Source of the DNA: Paraburkholderia humisilvae
Lineage (GTDB): Bacteria > Pseudomonadota > Gammaproteobacteria > Burkholderiales > Burkholderiaceae
Length of the DNA: 64,000 nucleotides
NCBI RefSeq assembly: GCF_902859855.1
Contig: NZ_CADIKH010000035.1
Location: 1 to 64,000, forward strand
Reading direction: 5' to 3'
Shown here: positions 1 through 7,521 of the stretch, in pieces
How positions within the stretch are numbered: the stretch's first letter is position 1
Layout of the letters: each line of letters starts with the position of its first letter
Notes under the pieces: generated by a model
Seen by the model: only the letters and a program-made list of their open reading frames with translations
Databases searched by the model: none
What the model was told of the DNA's origin: nothing
Program-made: the position numbers and the translations under genes

Positions 1-171
1 GGTGGTGTCGCCCTTCGGGAAGAAGGCCGGCGCGAAGTACAGCGCGCAGAACGAGTAGACGTAGAAATCGAACCACTCGACGAGATTGCCCGACGATGCG
101 CCGACGATGGCCATGACGCGGCGACGCGTGTCACGAGCGGTGATTTCGGTGGGAATATTGAGATTGGTCAT
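1..171 (-). CDS. MHS-family MFS transporter, KgtP-like, N-terminal fragment
   Basis: Start of a major facilitator transporter whose remaining length lies left of the window. Read on the minus strand from an ATG at 169-171, it encodes a polar N-terminus followed by the motif SSGNLVEWFDFYVYSF, typical of the first membrane helix of metabolite:H+ symporters such as the alpha-ketoglutarate permease KgtP and ShiA. Family assignment is good; the substrate (probably a dicarboxylate or related acid) is inferred from similarity to KgtP. It is transcribed away from the T3SS island and marks its left border. Confidence 0.8.
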   Translation of the reverse strand, partial: MTNLNIPTEITARDTRRRVMAIVGASSGNLVEWFDFYVYSFCALYFAPAFFPKGDTT

Positions 172-295
172 TGGCGTATGTGCTCCTACATGTTCCCCTG
201 ATTTTCTGATATGGATAACGAATTATTAAGACGCTCTCGCGGCGACTTGATTCGGCATTCTAATTGATGAAGGATTAAATGTTGGGAAAATATCT

Positions 296-565
296 GTGCG
301 TTTGGGTATTGCCTGGTTGTCGCCGCACCAGGATGCGGAGCAGCTGCGCCGCACAGTTGCCTTGTGATAGCCGCGCGAAGGGGAACTCAGGCAAAGCCTT
401 GAAAAGCTCGAGGAAGACGCGATCCCTAACCTGAACGAGCTGAAGCAACAGGTCGCGATAGCGACAAGCGTTGGGTGTCACGAAGACCTGCAGTCGGAAA
501 CGAAGCTTGCAAAGCGGGATAAGCTGCCGTGCTCAATACCGCGTCGCGGGCAATGGTTTGCGTGA
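296..565 (+). pseudogene. Possible decayed small gene (in-frame stops)
   Basis: One plus-strand frame gives sensible, high-GC3 peptide on both sides of two adjacent stops (TGA TAG at 365-370). The first part runs VRLGIAWLSPHQDAEQLRR, the second contains LRQSLEKLEEDAIPNLNELK, which would form a charged helix. An ATG with a good AAGGA ribosome binding site lies at 279 in a different frame, so an original start would need one more frameshift. No family is recognised. It may be the remnant of a gene lost at the edge of the T3SS island, or chance. Confidence 0.2.
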
Positions 566-663
566 CGACGCGCTCGACGGAGTATTGAGAGACGCATCCC
601 GATTCGCAGAGGGGCGTTTGCAAGCCGGATGCCGGAACGGATGCGTGGCCGTTGGCTGCAACG

Positions 664-685
664 GTTGCCGGCGAAAGCCGGCAAC
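664..685. other. Perfect 9-bp hairpin with GAAA tetraloop
   Basis: GTTGCCGGC-GAAA-GCCGGCAAC; the stem can extend by a C-G and a G-U pair. GAAA is a stable GNRA tetraloop. There is no T-tract on either side, so it is not a standard terminator. It lies about 95 bases past the end of the harpin-like gene (minus strand). Confidence 0.5.
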
Positions 686-779
686 TGCGGGTTCGTTCAA
701 ACGCAGGTGACTACTGCCCGCTGCTTTGCCGCGATCCGACCGATGTGAATGCGGCAGTAGTCCGTGCTGCACGGGGGAA

Positions 780-1364
780 TCAGGCCGATGCGCTGCCGCC
801 GAGACCGCCCAGGATACCCGAGGCCATACCGCCCGCGCCGCCGCCGCCCGAACCGCCGCCCATCAAGCTCATCAGTGGAGTCAGCAGTCCCATCACCATC
901 TGCATGATCTGGGCAGGGTCCATCTGTTGCCCTGAGCCGCTTGCCTGTGCACCGCTACACTGCCCGCCGCTACATGGCCCACCGCTTCCTTGTGCGCCGC
1001 TTTCGCTTGCTTCCCCTTGGTCTGCTGCGTCCAGAGCTGCGCCACCCTGCGAAGCGCCTTCTGGAGAAAAGATGCGAGGACCCGCCATCGCGTTAGTACC
1101 GCTCATCGCGTTGACCGCATCCGATACACCTTGCAGCCGGCCTGAATCATACGCCGTCGCTGCGCGATTACCCGGTGCGAATCCCGCGCCTGACGACATA
1201 TAACCGCCGTTGCCGCCTATCGCGTTGACCGCGTCGGATAGACCTTGAAGTCGGCCGGAGTCATAAGCCGCCGTTGCGTGATTACCCGATGCAAAGCCCG
1301 CTCCGGACGACATAAAAGCGGGTTGATTGTAGGAATACGAAGTCGACGTAGTTTGAACCTGCAT
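780..1364 (-). CDS. Harpin-like glycine-rich secreted protein with tandem repeat
   Basis: 194-residue protein with no signal peptide, rich in Gly, Ser, Ala and Gln. Residues 17-49 and 55-87 are two copies of a 33-residue unit (26 identical positions, period 38). Next come a Ser/Gly-rich segment with two cysteines (CSGGQCSG), an amphipathic methionine/leucine-rich segment (DPAQIMQMVMGLLTPLMSLM) and a poly-glycine tail. A hydrophobic helix next to glycine-rich tracts is the hallmark of harpins (HrpZ/Hpa1/HpaG), which leave through T3SSs and act outside the cell. The start at 1364 was chosen because AAAGGA lies 8 bases upstream. It stands beside a T3SS operon. The harpin call rests on composition and context, not on a sequence match. 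Confidence 0.55.
   Translation of the reverse strand: MQVQTTSTSYSYNQPAFMSSGAGFASGNHATAAYDSGRLQGLSDAVNAIGGNGGYMSSGAGFAPGNRAATAYDSGRLQGVSDAVNAMSGTNAMAGPRIFSPEGASQGGAALDAADQGEASESGAQGSGGPCSGGQCSGAQASGSGQQMDPAQIMQMVMGLLTPLMSLMGGGSGGGGAGGMASGILGGLGGSASA
1104..1316 (-). repeat. Intragenic tandem repeat, two 33-codon units
   Basis: Two units inside the harpin-like gene: 1218-1316 and 1104-1202, period 114 bases. Each encodes MSSGAGFA-x-GN ... YDSGRLQG-x-SDAVNA. Seven of 33 residues differ, so the duplication is not very recent or has diverged under selection. Confidence 0.85.
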
Positions 1365-1522
1365 AAAATGATTTCCTTTGAAGGTTGCCCTGACCACGGC
1401 CAGGGTGAATTCTGAAGGGTCCGTATGGCCCGAGTACAAGGGGATTTTTTTTTACATGTAGATCTCCTGAATGCCGGATGCGGATTTCTTTCGACCATCC
1501 TTCAACCCGCCGGCCTATCCAT

Positions 1523-1852
1523 TCACTGAACGTCGCGCGTATCCGCCAGACCAGACGAACTGGCGGCTCCGTCGACGGGCATCGACCCGGAACGCTTCAT
1601 CAGTTGCACCACGCAGATTACTCGCACGTAGCCAGTGAAGTTCCACACATCTTCGTGCGCGAGATCCATCTCCAGTGCCCAGCGGGAAATCAGTTTTCCC
1701 ACGGTCAGAGACTCTTCACGTGCGAGTTTTTCGATGATCGTCCAGTAGACCTCTTCAAGCCTTAGACATGTCGCGAGACCGTTGACGCGCACCGACCGCT
1801 GTCGCGGCCTCGCGAGGTCCGCGCTGAAATTGCAATACTGTGTAATGGGCAT
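1523..1852 (-). CDS. Ribbon-helix-helix domain protein (RHH_4-like), possible regulator
   Basis: 109-residue protein. Residues from about 19 onward show SVRVNGLATCLRLEEVYW, then a helix pair (TIIEKLAREESLTVGKLISRWA), the layout of the RHH_4 family of putative DNA-binding proteins. It is divergent from sctC and upstream of the harpin-like gene, so it could regulate the T3SS locus; this is inferred from position only. The start is uncertain: the ATG at 1852 has a weak GCAGG 5 bases upstream, while a TTG at 1921 in the same frame would add 23 residues. The AAAGT-GGA-ACTTT inverted repeat at 1903 would be in its promoter if the later start is right. Confidence 0.6.
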   Translation of the reverse strand: MPITQYCNFSADLARPRQRSVRVNGLATCLRLEEVYWTIIEKLAREESLTVGKLISRWALEMDLAHEDVWNFTGYVRVICVVQLMKRSGSMPVDGAASSSGLADTRDVQ

Positions 1853-1902
1853 TTGAACCTGCTCAGAAATTTCGAAGCTGCTCAAAGTTATCGTTTGAAT
1901 GC

Positions 1903-1915
1903 AAAGTGGAACTTT
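1903..1915. promoter_or_regulatory. Small inverted repeat between RHH gene and sctC
   Basis: AAAGT-GGA-ACTTT in the divergent intergenic region, about 50 bases upstream of the preferred start of the ribbon-helix-helix gene. Short half-sites of this size are typical of RHH dimers. It is a candidate operator only; palindromes this short also arise by chance. Confidence 0.25.
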
Positions 1916-2110
1916 CTGCAATCCTCTTTCCAGAGACAGTTAGTTAGGCATATTGATGAAATAAGCTAAAGAACATTTGCCTGCTGGTGTGTCGTCTATC
2001 GTCGCGCAGTTCGCGGCGGTCCGGTGATACATTTGTATGACCGTGATCTATGCGTGCACAACTAAAGTTCCGTCATGACGAAGCCGGCCTTTGCCGGCAG
2101 AGGAGCTTTA

Positions 2111-4042
2111 ATGTTCATGACGTGGTGCAGCGCGAGCAAAGAGAGACGATGTCGTTCCCGGCGACGCTATTCGACGGGTGCCGCGGTACGCCGTCTCGCG
2201 TTCGCATGGGTCACGTTGCACGCGTGTACGGCGCATGCAGGCGAGCCGCCCTGGCGCAATGCGCCGATGCATTATTTCGCGCGCAACTCGCAGCTCTCTG
2301 ATGTATTGAAGGATGTCGCGAGCGCGGGCGGTCTGTCCGTCGATATTGCGAAGAACGTCAAAGGCGTCGTGAATGGCACATTCGACGAGCCGCCCGCGAA
2401 CGTGTTCGCGAAGCTGACGGAGGCCTATGGCCTCGCATGGTATTTCGACGGCAGGACGCTGCATGTATCCGCAGGTTCGGACGTGAAAACCAGAACGATC
2501 CCGTTTGCGCCGATGAAGCAGGACGCCGTTTCGGGTTTGCTGCGCAGCCTCGATCTCGACGATTCACATCTACCGGTCCGCTATTCGGACACGACGGCGA
2601 AAGCCACGGGGCCGTCGCGCTACGTCGATTCGATTGCGGATGCGATCGAAAAGGCCCGTCAGCAGGCGGCGATCGAAACGCCCTTCGATCAGACCCAGAT
2701 TCGTGTGTTTCGCTTGCGCTATGCGCAGGCCCAAGACATCACCTACACCACCGGCTATCGCACGACCACGATTCCCGGCGTCGCATCGCTGCTGCGCAAG
2801 TTGATGGGCGATACCTTCGTGCCACGTCCTGCTGCCCGCACCCCTCAGGCGAAGGAGGCGCGCACACAGCGCAATGGTCCGCCCCCGCTGCCGAGTCTGC
2901 GCGGCCTGGGACTCGCGGGCGGCGACGGCGCGGCCGACATGCTGTCGCCCGATCCGATCGCCACCACGCAGGTTGAACTCACGATGCCGTCGAACGTGAC
3001 GTCATCGAGGCGCAACATCGTGGCGGACGCACGCACGAACTCGGTGGTCGTCTATGACGTTCCCGAGATGATGCCCAACTACGAGCGTGCCATCGCGATG
3101 CTCGATCAACCACAGGATCTCGTCGAGATCACTGCGGCGGTGATCGACGTGTCGACCGACGCGGTGCGCGAACTCGGCATTCGCTGGGGCGGCGGCACAT
3201 CAGGAAGCGACGGCGGCGCGCATGCGATGGTCAATGCGAATCCGCCTGTCAGCGAGTCGGTGGTATCGGGCGTGCAAAGCGCGTTGCAGGGTGTAAGCCT
3301 GACGACGCTGATCGGCAACTCCGTGAACTACCTGTTTGCGCAAATCCGCGCGCTCGAAGAAAACGGCAAAGCACGCATCCTGTCGCGGCCGCAAGTGCTG
3401 ACGCTGAACAATTCGGAAGCCGTGCTGTCGTCGCGCAACTCGGTCTATGTGCGCGTTGCAGGAAATCAGGACGTCGATCTGTTCAATGTCGATACCGGGC
3501 TGACCTTGAAGGTGACGCCGACCGTCGAGTCGGCGGGCGACCTTCGTCGAAACATCCTGCTCAATGTGCAGATCGAGGATGGCGGATTCGATTCGACGCT
3601 GATCGTCGATGGGATTCCACGTGTCAACAACCATTCGATCGTCACGCAAGCGATCGTGGCGGATGGCGAGAGTCTGCTGATCGGAGGGTATGAGTATGAG
3701 CGCAGTGAAACGTCGCGATCGCAGGTGCCGGTACTGGGCGATATTCCCTATGTCGGTGCGATTTTCAGCAGCACGCAGACGACGTCGCAACGTCTCGAAC
3801 GACTCATTCTGATCACGCCGCGTTTGAAGCGGATGAGCGGTGAGGTCGCGGGCGCAGCACCGATCGATGTTGCTTCCGTGCGGCCTGCACCCGCTACGGT
3901 CGATCCCGCCGGGGCACACCGCGCGGACGTGGCTGTCACGGGCGCGCTGCTGTCGCTGTCGCGGCCCGCGAGTTTGTCCGGGCAGCCGCTGCTGCCGGAC
4001 TCGTCGGTGGTCCTGCCGTCAGCGCTGGGTCAAACGCGATGA
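2111..4042 (+). CDS. sctC: Type III secretion outer-membrane secretin SctC
   Basis: 643-residue secretin forming the outer-membrane ring of the injectisome. A basic, hydrophobic leader (RRLAFAWVTLHACTAHAGE) precedes an N0-type domain (SDVLKDVASAGGLSVDI), N1/N3 ring-building domains with an unstructured proline-rich insertion near residues 245-275, and a C-terminal secretin domain with VPVLGDIPYVGAIF and the LILITPRL core. The ATG at 2111 has GAGGAG 5 bases upstream; an ATG at 2075 lacks such a site. It overlaps sctD by 4 bases (ATGA) and is the first gene of the operon. Confidence 0.93.
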   Translation: MFMTWCSASKERRCRSRRRYSTGAAVRRLAFAWVTLHACTAHAGEPPWRNAPMHYFARNSQLSDVLKDVASAGGLSVDIAKNVKGVVNGTFDEPPANVFAKLTEAYGLAWYFDGRTLHVSAGSDVKTRTIPFAPMKQDAVSGLLRSLDLDDSHLPVRYSDTTAKATGPSRYVDSIADAIEKARQQAAIETPFDQTQIRVFRLRYAQAQDITYTTGYRTTTIPGVASLLRKLMGDTFVPRPAARTPQAKEARTQRNGPPPLPSLRGLGLAGGDGAADMLSPDPIATTQVELTMPSNVTSSRRNIVADARTNSVVVYDVPEMMPNYERAIAMLDQPQDLVEITAAVIDVSTDAVRELGIRWGGGTSGSDGGAHAMVNANPPVSESVVSGVQSALQGVSLTTLIGNSVNYLFAQIRALEENGKARILSRPQVLTLNNSEAVLSSRNSVYVRVAGNQDVDLFNVDTGLTLKVTPTVESAGDLRRNILLNVQIEDGGFDSTLIVDGIPRVNNHSIVTQAIVADGESLLIGGYEYERSETSRSQVPVLGDIPYVGAIFSSTQTTSQRLERLILITPRLKRMSGEVAGAAPIDVASVRPAPATVDPAGAHRADVAVTGALLSLSRPASLSGQPLLPDSSVVLPSALGQTR

Positions 4043-5138
4043 ACGGCAATGCGCTGATCCTCGTGACCGACGGGCTTCATAAGGGAGCGAGTGTGCTGCT
4101 GTCAGAGGGCCACGATCTGTCGATCGGCAGCGGCGACGGCGTCGATCTTGTGTTGATCGACGATAGTGTCGCCGCGCATCACGCGACGATTCGTCTCGTC
4201 GGAGAAAGGCTCCGGGTCACCGCGCTGCAGGATCGCGTGTCGATGTTCGGCCACCCGTTGCACGCGGGAAAATCCACGGAATTGCGCGATGGCGCGACAT
4301 TCGTGCTCGGCGTGGTCACGTTGCAGTTCAGCGGGCGCGACGCGATGACACCGCTCGCGGCGCGCAAGGCCGAACTTGGTTGGCTGCTTACGCATGCGCC
4401 ATTGGCGTACGTGGCAAGACGCGGTGCACTGATGCCGGCTCCCGCGAAGGTGGGGGTGGCGGCGCTGGTACTGCTGCTGATGGTCGGCGCCGGCTGGCCG
4501 CTGATGTCGTCGCTATTTGGCGCGAAAGAACAGCCGCATGCGGCCAACCCCGCGTTCCGGCTTGTGCGCACGCACGTCGATGTGAAGACCGGGGCGACCG
4601 TGTACGAAGGGTATGTGCAGAGCTACGCCGATCTTGCGGCGCTTGCGATTGCGGCACGCGGCGCGTCGCGTGCGCCGGTGCTGCGTGTGATCGTGATCGA
4701 TCAGTTGAGAGAGCAGTTGCGCACCTTTCTCGACAAGTACTACAGGCTTGCGGAACTGCGAGCTGGCGAAGCGGGCTCATTCGCGGAATGCCTCCGCCAG
4801 CCGATGGCTTTCTGCAGCCGGAATCATGGGACTACGCGCGTATTGCACGGCTTGCACATGCCGAGATCGATGGCTTGCAGAGCTTGAGCTTTGTAGGTCA
4901 TCAGGCAAGCGAAGGGCCCGTGCGTGTACCGCTCGAATCGATCGGCATGAACCTCATGCGGTCGTCGCATGGTGCGTGGCTGGTCGATCAGCAAGGGGGA
5001 ATGTATTTCGCCGGGGCGCGGTTGCGGATCGGAAAGCTGACGCGGATATCGGAGTGCGGCGCGGAAGTTGTGCGCGACGACGATGGTTCGGTATACGAAT
5101 TTGTTACCAAAGGTGCTCAAGATACAAACGGATGTTGA
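4039..5138 (+). pseudogene. sctD: T3SS inner-membrane ring protein SctD, frameshifted
   Basis: SctD links the inner-membrane ring to the secretin. Residues 1-100 look like the cytoplasmic FHA-type domain, residues 138-158 are the single membrane helix (VGVAALVLLLMVGAGW), and the periplasmic ring domain follows. After about residue 248 (near 4780) this frame turns into unrelated sequence and stops at 4887. SctD-like sequence (PPADGFLQPESWDYARIARL ... SLSFVGHQ) continues in another frame to the TGA at 5138. Returning to frame needs one extra base, so a single base appears to be missing between about 4770 and 4800. No classical slippery heptamer is visible. It is either a sequencing error, a true knock-out, or recoding. 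A restored product would have about 366 residues, normal for the family. Confidence 0.8.
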
Positions 5139-5305
5139 CCCGATGCGGAACATGGTCGACGTGCGAGGAACGGGCGGTCGCCGTTCTCCGCCTGATGAAA
5201 CATCAAGAAATCGGGTACGCCGTGTCGGGCGTCCTGTTCCGCTTGCCTCGCGTGCGCGTCGCTTTGCAGGCGGTAGACGGAGCAATCGCTCCGCAATACG
5301 CGTGA
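5132..5305 (+). CDS. Small 57-residue T3SS-operon protein
   Basis: The ATG at 5132 overlaps the sctD stop (ATGTTGA), suggesting translational coupling; no separate ribosome binding site is seen. Third-codon positions are GC-rich and the peptide looks real, with a helix such as EERAVAVLRLMKHQEIG. Position between sctD and the needle/pilus candidate is where some T3SSs carry small needle chaperones (SctE/SctG types), but no sequence motif proves this. The family is not recognised. Confidence 0.5.
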   Translation: MLTRCGTWSTCEERAVAVLRLMKHQEIGYAVSGVLFRLPRVRVALQAVDGAIAPQYA

Positions 5306-5327
5306 TCAAACTTTAAGGATGGAAATC

Positions 5328-5591
5328 ATGGCTATAGGTGGAATCAGTCCGTTCGGCGGTCAGTATGGCATGACGCAAGGCGGCGGTTACGACAACAACG
5401 GTACGACGTACAACGCACTCGCGAACGCGGGTGCAAACGCGAATTCGACGGCGGCGCAATCGGCCCAGTCCGGCAGCCCGCAGGACGCTCAAAAGGCGAA
5501 GCAGGCCGCTAACAAGGAGCAGGAAGCGGCGCAAATGGCTGCAATGCTCGAAGAGAAGCGAAACGGCGCGGTGATGGCGTTGCTGCGATAA
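5328..5591 (+). CDS. Candidate T3SS needle or Hrp-pilus subunit
   Basis: 87-residue protein without a signal peptide: Gly/Asn-rich N-terminal third (GGISPFGGQYGM), alanine-rich middle, and a helical C-terminus (KEQEAAQMAAMLEEKRNG) ending in a short hydrophobic tail. Size, composition and position before sctI fit an extracellular needle (SctF) or Hrp pilin such as HrpY/HrpE, which are poorly conserved. The ATG at 5328 has GGA about 9 bases upstream; an in-frame ATG at 5319 lies directly on the AAGG and is less likely. A hairpin follows the gene, as might be expected if it is expressed more strongly than its neighbours. It could instead be another small secreted substrate. Confidence 0.5.
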   Translation: MAIGGISPFGGQYGMTQGGGYDNNGTTYNALANAGANANSTAAQSAQSGSPQDAQKAKQAANKEQEAAQMAAMLEEKRNGAVMALLR

Positions 5592-5615
5592 CCCGGCTTA
5601 GTACTGGAAAAGGAT

Positions 5616-5643
5616 TGAAGCGCTTCCGACGGGGCGCTTCAAT
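5616..5643 (+). other. 9-bp hairpin between needle candidate and sctI
   Basis: TTGAAGCGC-10 bases-GCGCTTCAA, perfect 9-bp stem in the largest gap inside the T3SS operon (5592-5723). No T-tract follows, so it is more likely an mRNA-stabilising or processing element than a full terminator. Could set the ratio of the upstream small-subunit transcript to the machinery genes. Confidence 0.5.
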
Positions 5644-5723
5644 GGGCCCGCGCATCCGGCTACGGTCCATGCGCGGCCAGGTGTTCCTGATCTAACCCAA
5701 AACGTTACTTGAAAGAGAAGAAG

Positions 5724-6119
5724 ATGGTGCCGCACATTTCCGCCATTGCAATGAATATCCCAGAAGTTCGGCCAGCGACGCCCCCGTTGGAAGCAGCGGG
5801 CGCGGTGGCGAACAGCTTCGTCAGTTCGTTTGTCGAACCGCCGCGAGCATCTTTCGAGTCTCGTCAGGCCGCGTCCGCGGACGATATGTCCTCGCGCGTC
5901 GCCGACTTGATCGCACAGGGCGAAGAACGCTCCAGGGAGTCGCAGGAAGGTCTGGATAAAGAATGCGAACGCTTGCTTGGCAGCGGGGGCGCATTGAGGC
6001 CCGCCGACATGTTCCGGCTACGCCAGCACGCAAACATGAATTCGGAGATGCTGCAGTTTTACAAGAAAGTAGCCGACCAGTTCACTAACGGCGTGCAAAC
6101 CTTGGCGCGAGGCAATTGA
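5724..6119 (+). CDS. sctI: T3SS inner rod protein SctI
   Basis: 131-residue protein. The C-terminal third is diagnostic: RPADMFRLRQHANMNSEML then a helix ending in KVADQFTNGVQTLARGN, the pattern of the YscI/HrpB-type inner rod that polymerises under the needle. The N-terminal half is low complexity. The ATG at 5724 has AGAGAAG directly upstream and is preferred to a TTG at 5709. Its stop overlaps the start of sctJ (TGATG). Confidence 0.8.
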   Translation: MVPHISAIAMNIPEVRPATPPLEAAGAVANSFVSSFVEPPRASFESRQAASADDMSSRVADLIAQGEERSRESQEGLDKECERLLGSGGALRPADMFRLRQHANMNSEMLQFYKKVADQFTNGVQTLARGN

Positions 6120-6943
6120 TGCGTCGCTTGCTGATCGTGCTGTCGTTCGTGTTTCTTGCCGGCTGCAAAACGTCACTGTTCGAGGGCCTCGACGAAGACC
6201 AGGCGAACCGCATCGTCGCCGTGCTGAGTCATCACGGTATCGAGGGCGTCAAGCAACGCAATCCCGATAAGACATGGACCGTATCGGTTGACAGCAACGA
6301 CGCAGTCGCTGCTACCGAGCTGGCCGGCGCTTATGCTCTGCCGCGTAGCAGTCACTCGAATCTCGGCGAACTTTTCAGTCGCCAGGGCCTGATTTCAAAC
6401 CCGGACGAAGACCGCGTTCGCTTCATTTTCGGTGTTTCGCAGGAGCTTTCGGAGACGCTGGAGAAAATCGACGGCGTACTGGTTGCGCGCGTGCACATCG
6501 TGCAGCCTGAGCGGGACCCGGTCCTCGGCCTGATTACGCCGCCGTCCGCCTCGGTGATGCTGCGTTATCGCACCGACTACAACCTCGAGTTGATGCGCGA
6601 CAAGATTCGCGGGCTCGTCGCGGGGGGCGTCGAAGGTCTGACGCCCGATCGCGTGAATCTGACGCTGATTCCCGTCACGCCGGTGCTCGTGGCAGGCGAC
6701 GCTTGCGGCACGAGCAGTGCATGCGCGGGCGGGCGCGAACAGGATGAACACGCGAGCGCAACACTCGTAATGATGGCGACGTCCGTCGCCGTCATGTTGC
6801 TCAGCATTTCGGTGTGGATATGGCGCCGCGGCATCCGCTCGTTTCCGATCAGGTTATTCGGGCGTGGCGGGCGACTGCGCACCAAGCGTTCAGCGGCAAA
6901 CGGCGATGCGCTGAGCGCGGAAGTGAAAGGAGATACCCCTTGA
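6119..6943 (+). CDS. sctJ: T3SS inner-membrane ring lipoprotein SctJ
   Basis: 274-residue lipoprotein: signal peptide MRRLLIVLSFVFLAG with lipidated Cys16 (lipobox LAGC), two ring-building domains typical of the YscJ/FliF family (ANRIVAVLSHHGIEGVK; VARVHIVQPE; PPSASVMLRY) and a C-terminal membrane helix around residues 217-240 (VMMATSVAVMLLSISVWIW) with a basic cytoplasmic tail. It makes the inner MS-like ring with SctD. It starts on the sctI stop, and its stop overlaps the TTG of sctK. Confidence 0.93.
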   Translation: MRRLLIVLSFVFLAGCKTSLFEGLDEDQANRIVAVLSHHGIEGVKQRNPDKTWTVSVDSNDAVAATELAGAYALPRSSHSNLGELFSRQGLISNPDEDRVRFIFGVSQELSETLEKIDGVLVARVHIVQPERDPVLGLITPPSASVMLRYRTDYNLELMRDKIRGLVAGGVEGLTPDRVNLTLIPVTPVLVAGDACGTSSACAGGREQDEHASATLVMMATSVAVMLLSISVWIWRRGIRSFPIRLFGRGGRLRTKRSAANGDALSAEVKGDTP

Positions 6944-7521
6944 CCCGTCTGTCTGCTTTATCGATCGGCGCATGGGCACATCACAGCTGGTTGATGCGGG
7001 AAAAGCCGATTCGCGGTGAGCGTGCGCTTGCCGAGGCGAGTGCACGACTCGTTGCCGAGTATCCGCAGTTGACGCGCATCGATTTCACGCAAACGCTGCC
7101 CTGCATCGGAGATCTGCCGCGTGCCGCGTGCGCGCGGCTGTTCCGGATCAGTGCCGCATTGGCCTGTTCCCGTTCTTTACGCCGCGTCGTAGCGGGATCG
7201 GCTCATCGGTGGTTCGCGAGGAACGTTGCGCCGCACGTGCTGCGCGAAATCCAGAAGCATGTGCGTGGCGAATCGGACGATCTGCCCGTGGGCGGGCCGC
7301 CGAATTTCTACGACCGCCGCGAACTGACTGCTGCTGGACTCGCGTTGTCGCTGCGCGGCCTGGGCGACAGCGGCGAGGTGCAGCACATATGGCTGAGACT
7401 GCGCATGCCGCGCGACATCGTTGAAGCCTCGGCACGCTTCAACGCCGGCGATATCACCACGGAGGCCGCACGTGCGCTGATCGACGACGCAAGGCAATTG
7501 ATGCGAGGTGAGTCGTGCTGA
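6940..7521 (+). CDS. sctK: T3SS accessory cytoplasmic protein SctK
   Basis: 193-residue basic protein in the sctJ-K-L slot. The start is a TTG at 6940 that overlaps the sctJ stop and has GAAAGGAG 5-12 bases upstream; the frame is open further back, but that part lies inside sctJ. Sequence is weakly conserved, as usual for SctK/HrpD/YscK proteins, which help assemble the cytoplasmic sorting platform (SctQ-SctK-SctL). The assignment relies on gene order as much as sequence. Overlaps sctL by 7 bases. Confidence 0.65.
   Translation: MTRLSALSIGAWAHHSWLMREKPIRGERALAEASARLVAEYPQLTRIDFTQTLPCIGDLPRAACARLFRISAALACSRSLRRVVAGSAHRWFARNVAPHVLREIQKHVRGESDDLPVGGPPNFYDRRELTAAGLALSLRGLGDSGEVQHIWLRLRMPRDIVEASARFNAGDITTEAARALIDDARQLMRGESC

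Larger units (their letters stand above)
172..779. other. Gene-poor stretch at left edge of T3SS island
   Basis: About 600 bases with no intact gene. The first 100 bases are AT-richer and probably hold the promoter of the transporter. Bases 296-565 read like broken coding sequence in one frame, and 664-685 form a strong hairpin; both are listed separately. The overlapping short open frames here have codon use that does not look coding. Confidence 0.5.

Noticed and set aside
279..434. 51-codon frame starting at an ATG with AAGGA upstream
   Set aside because: Peptide composition (many Arg, Ser, Cys) is not coding-like; the neighbouring frame looks better and is listed as a possible remnant.
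652..1203. Proline-rich plus-strand open frame opposite the harpin-like gene
   Set aside because: It is the complement of glycine-rich codons of the minus-strand gene; no ribosome binding site.
1365..2110. hrpII/PIP-type boxes (TTCG-N16-TTCG) upstream of the harpin-like gene, sctC or the effector
   Set aside because: Searched by eye on both strands; no pair with correct spacing found.
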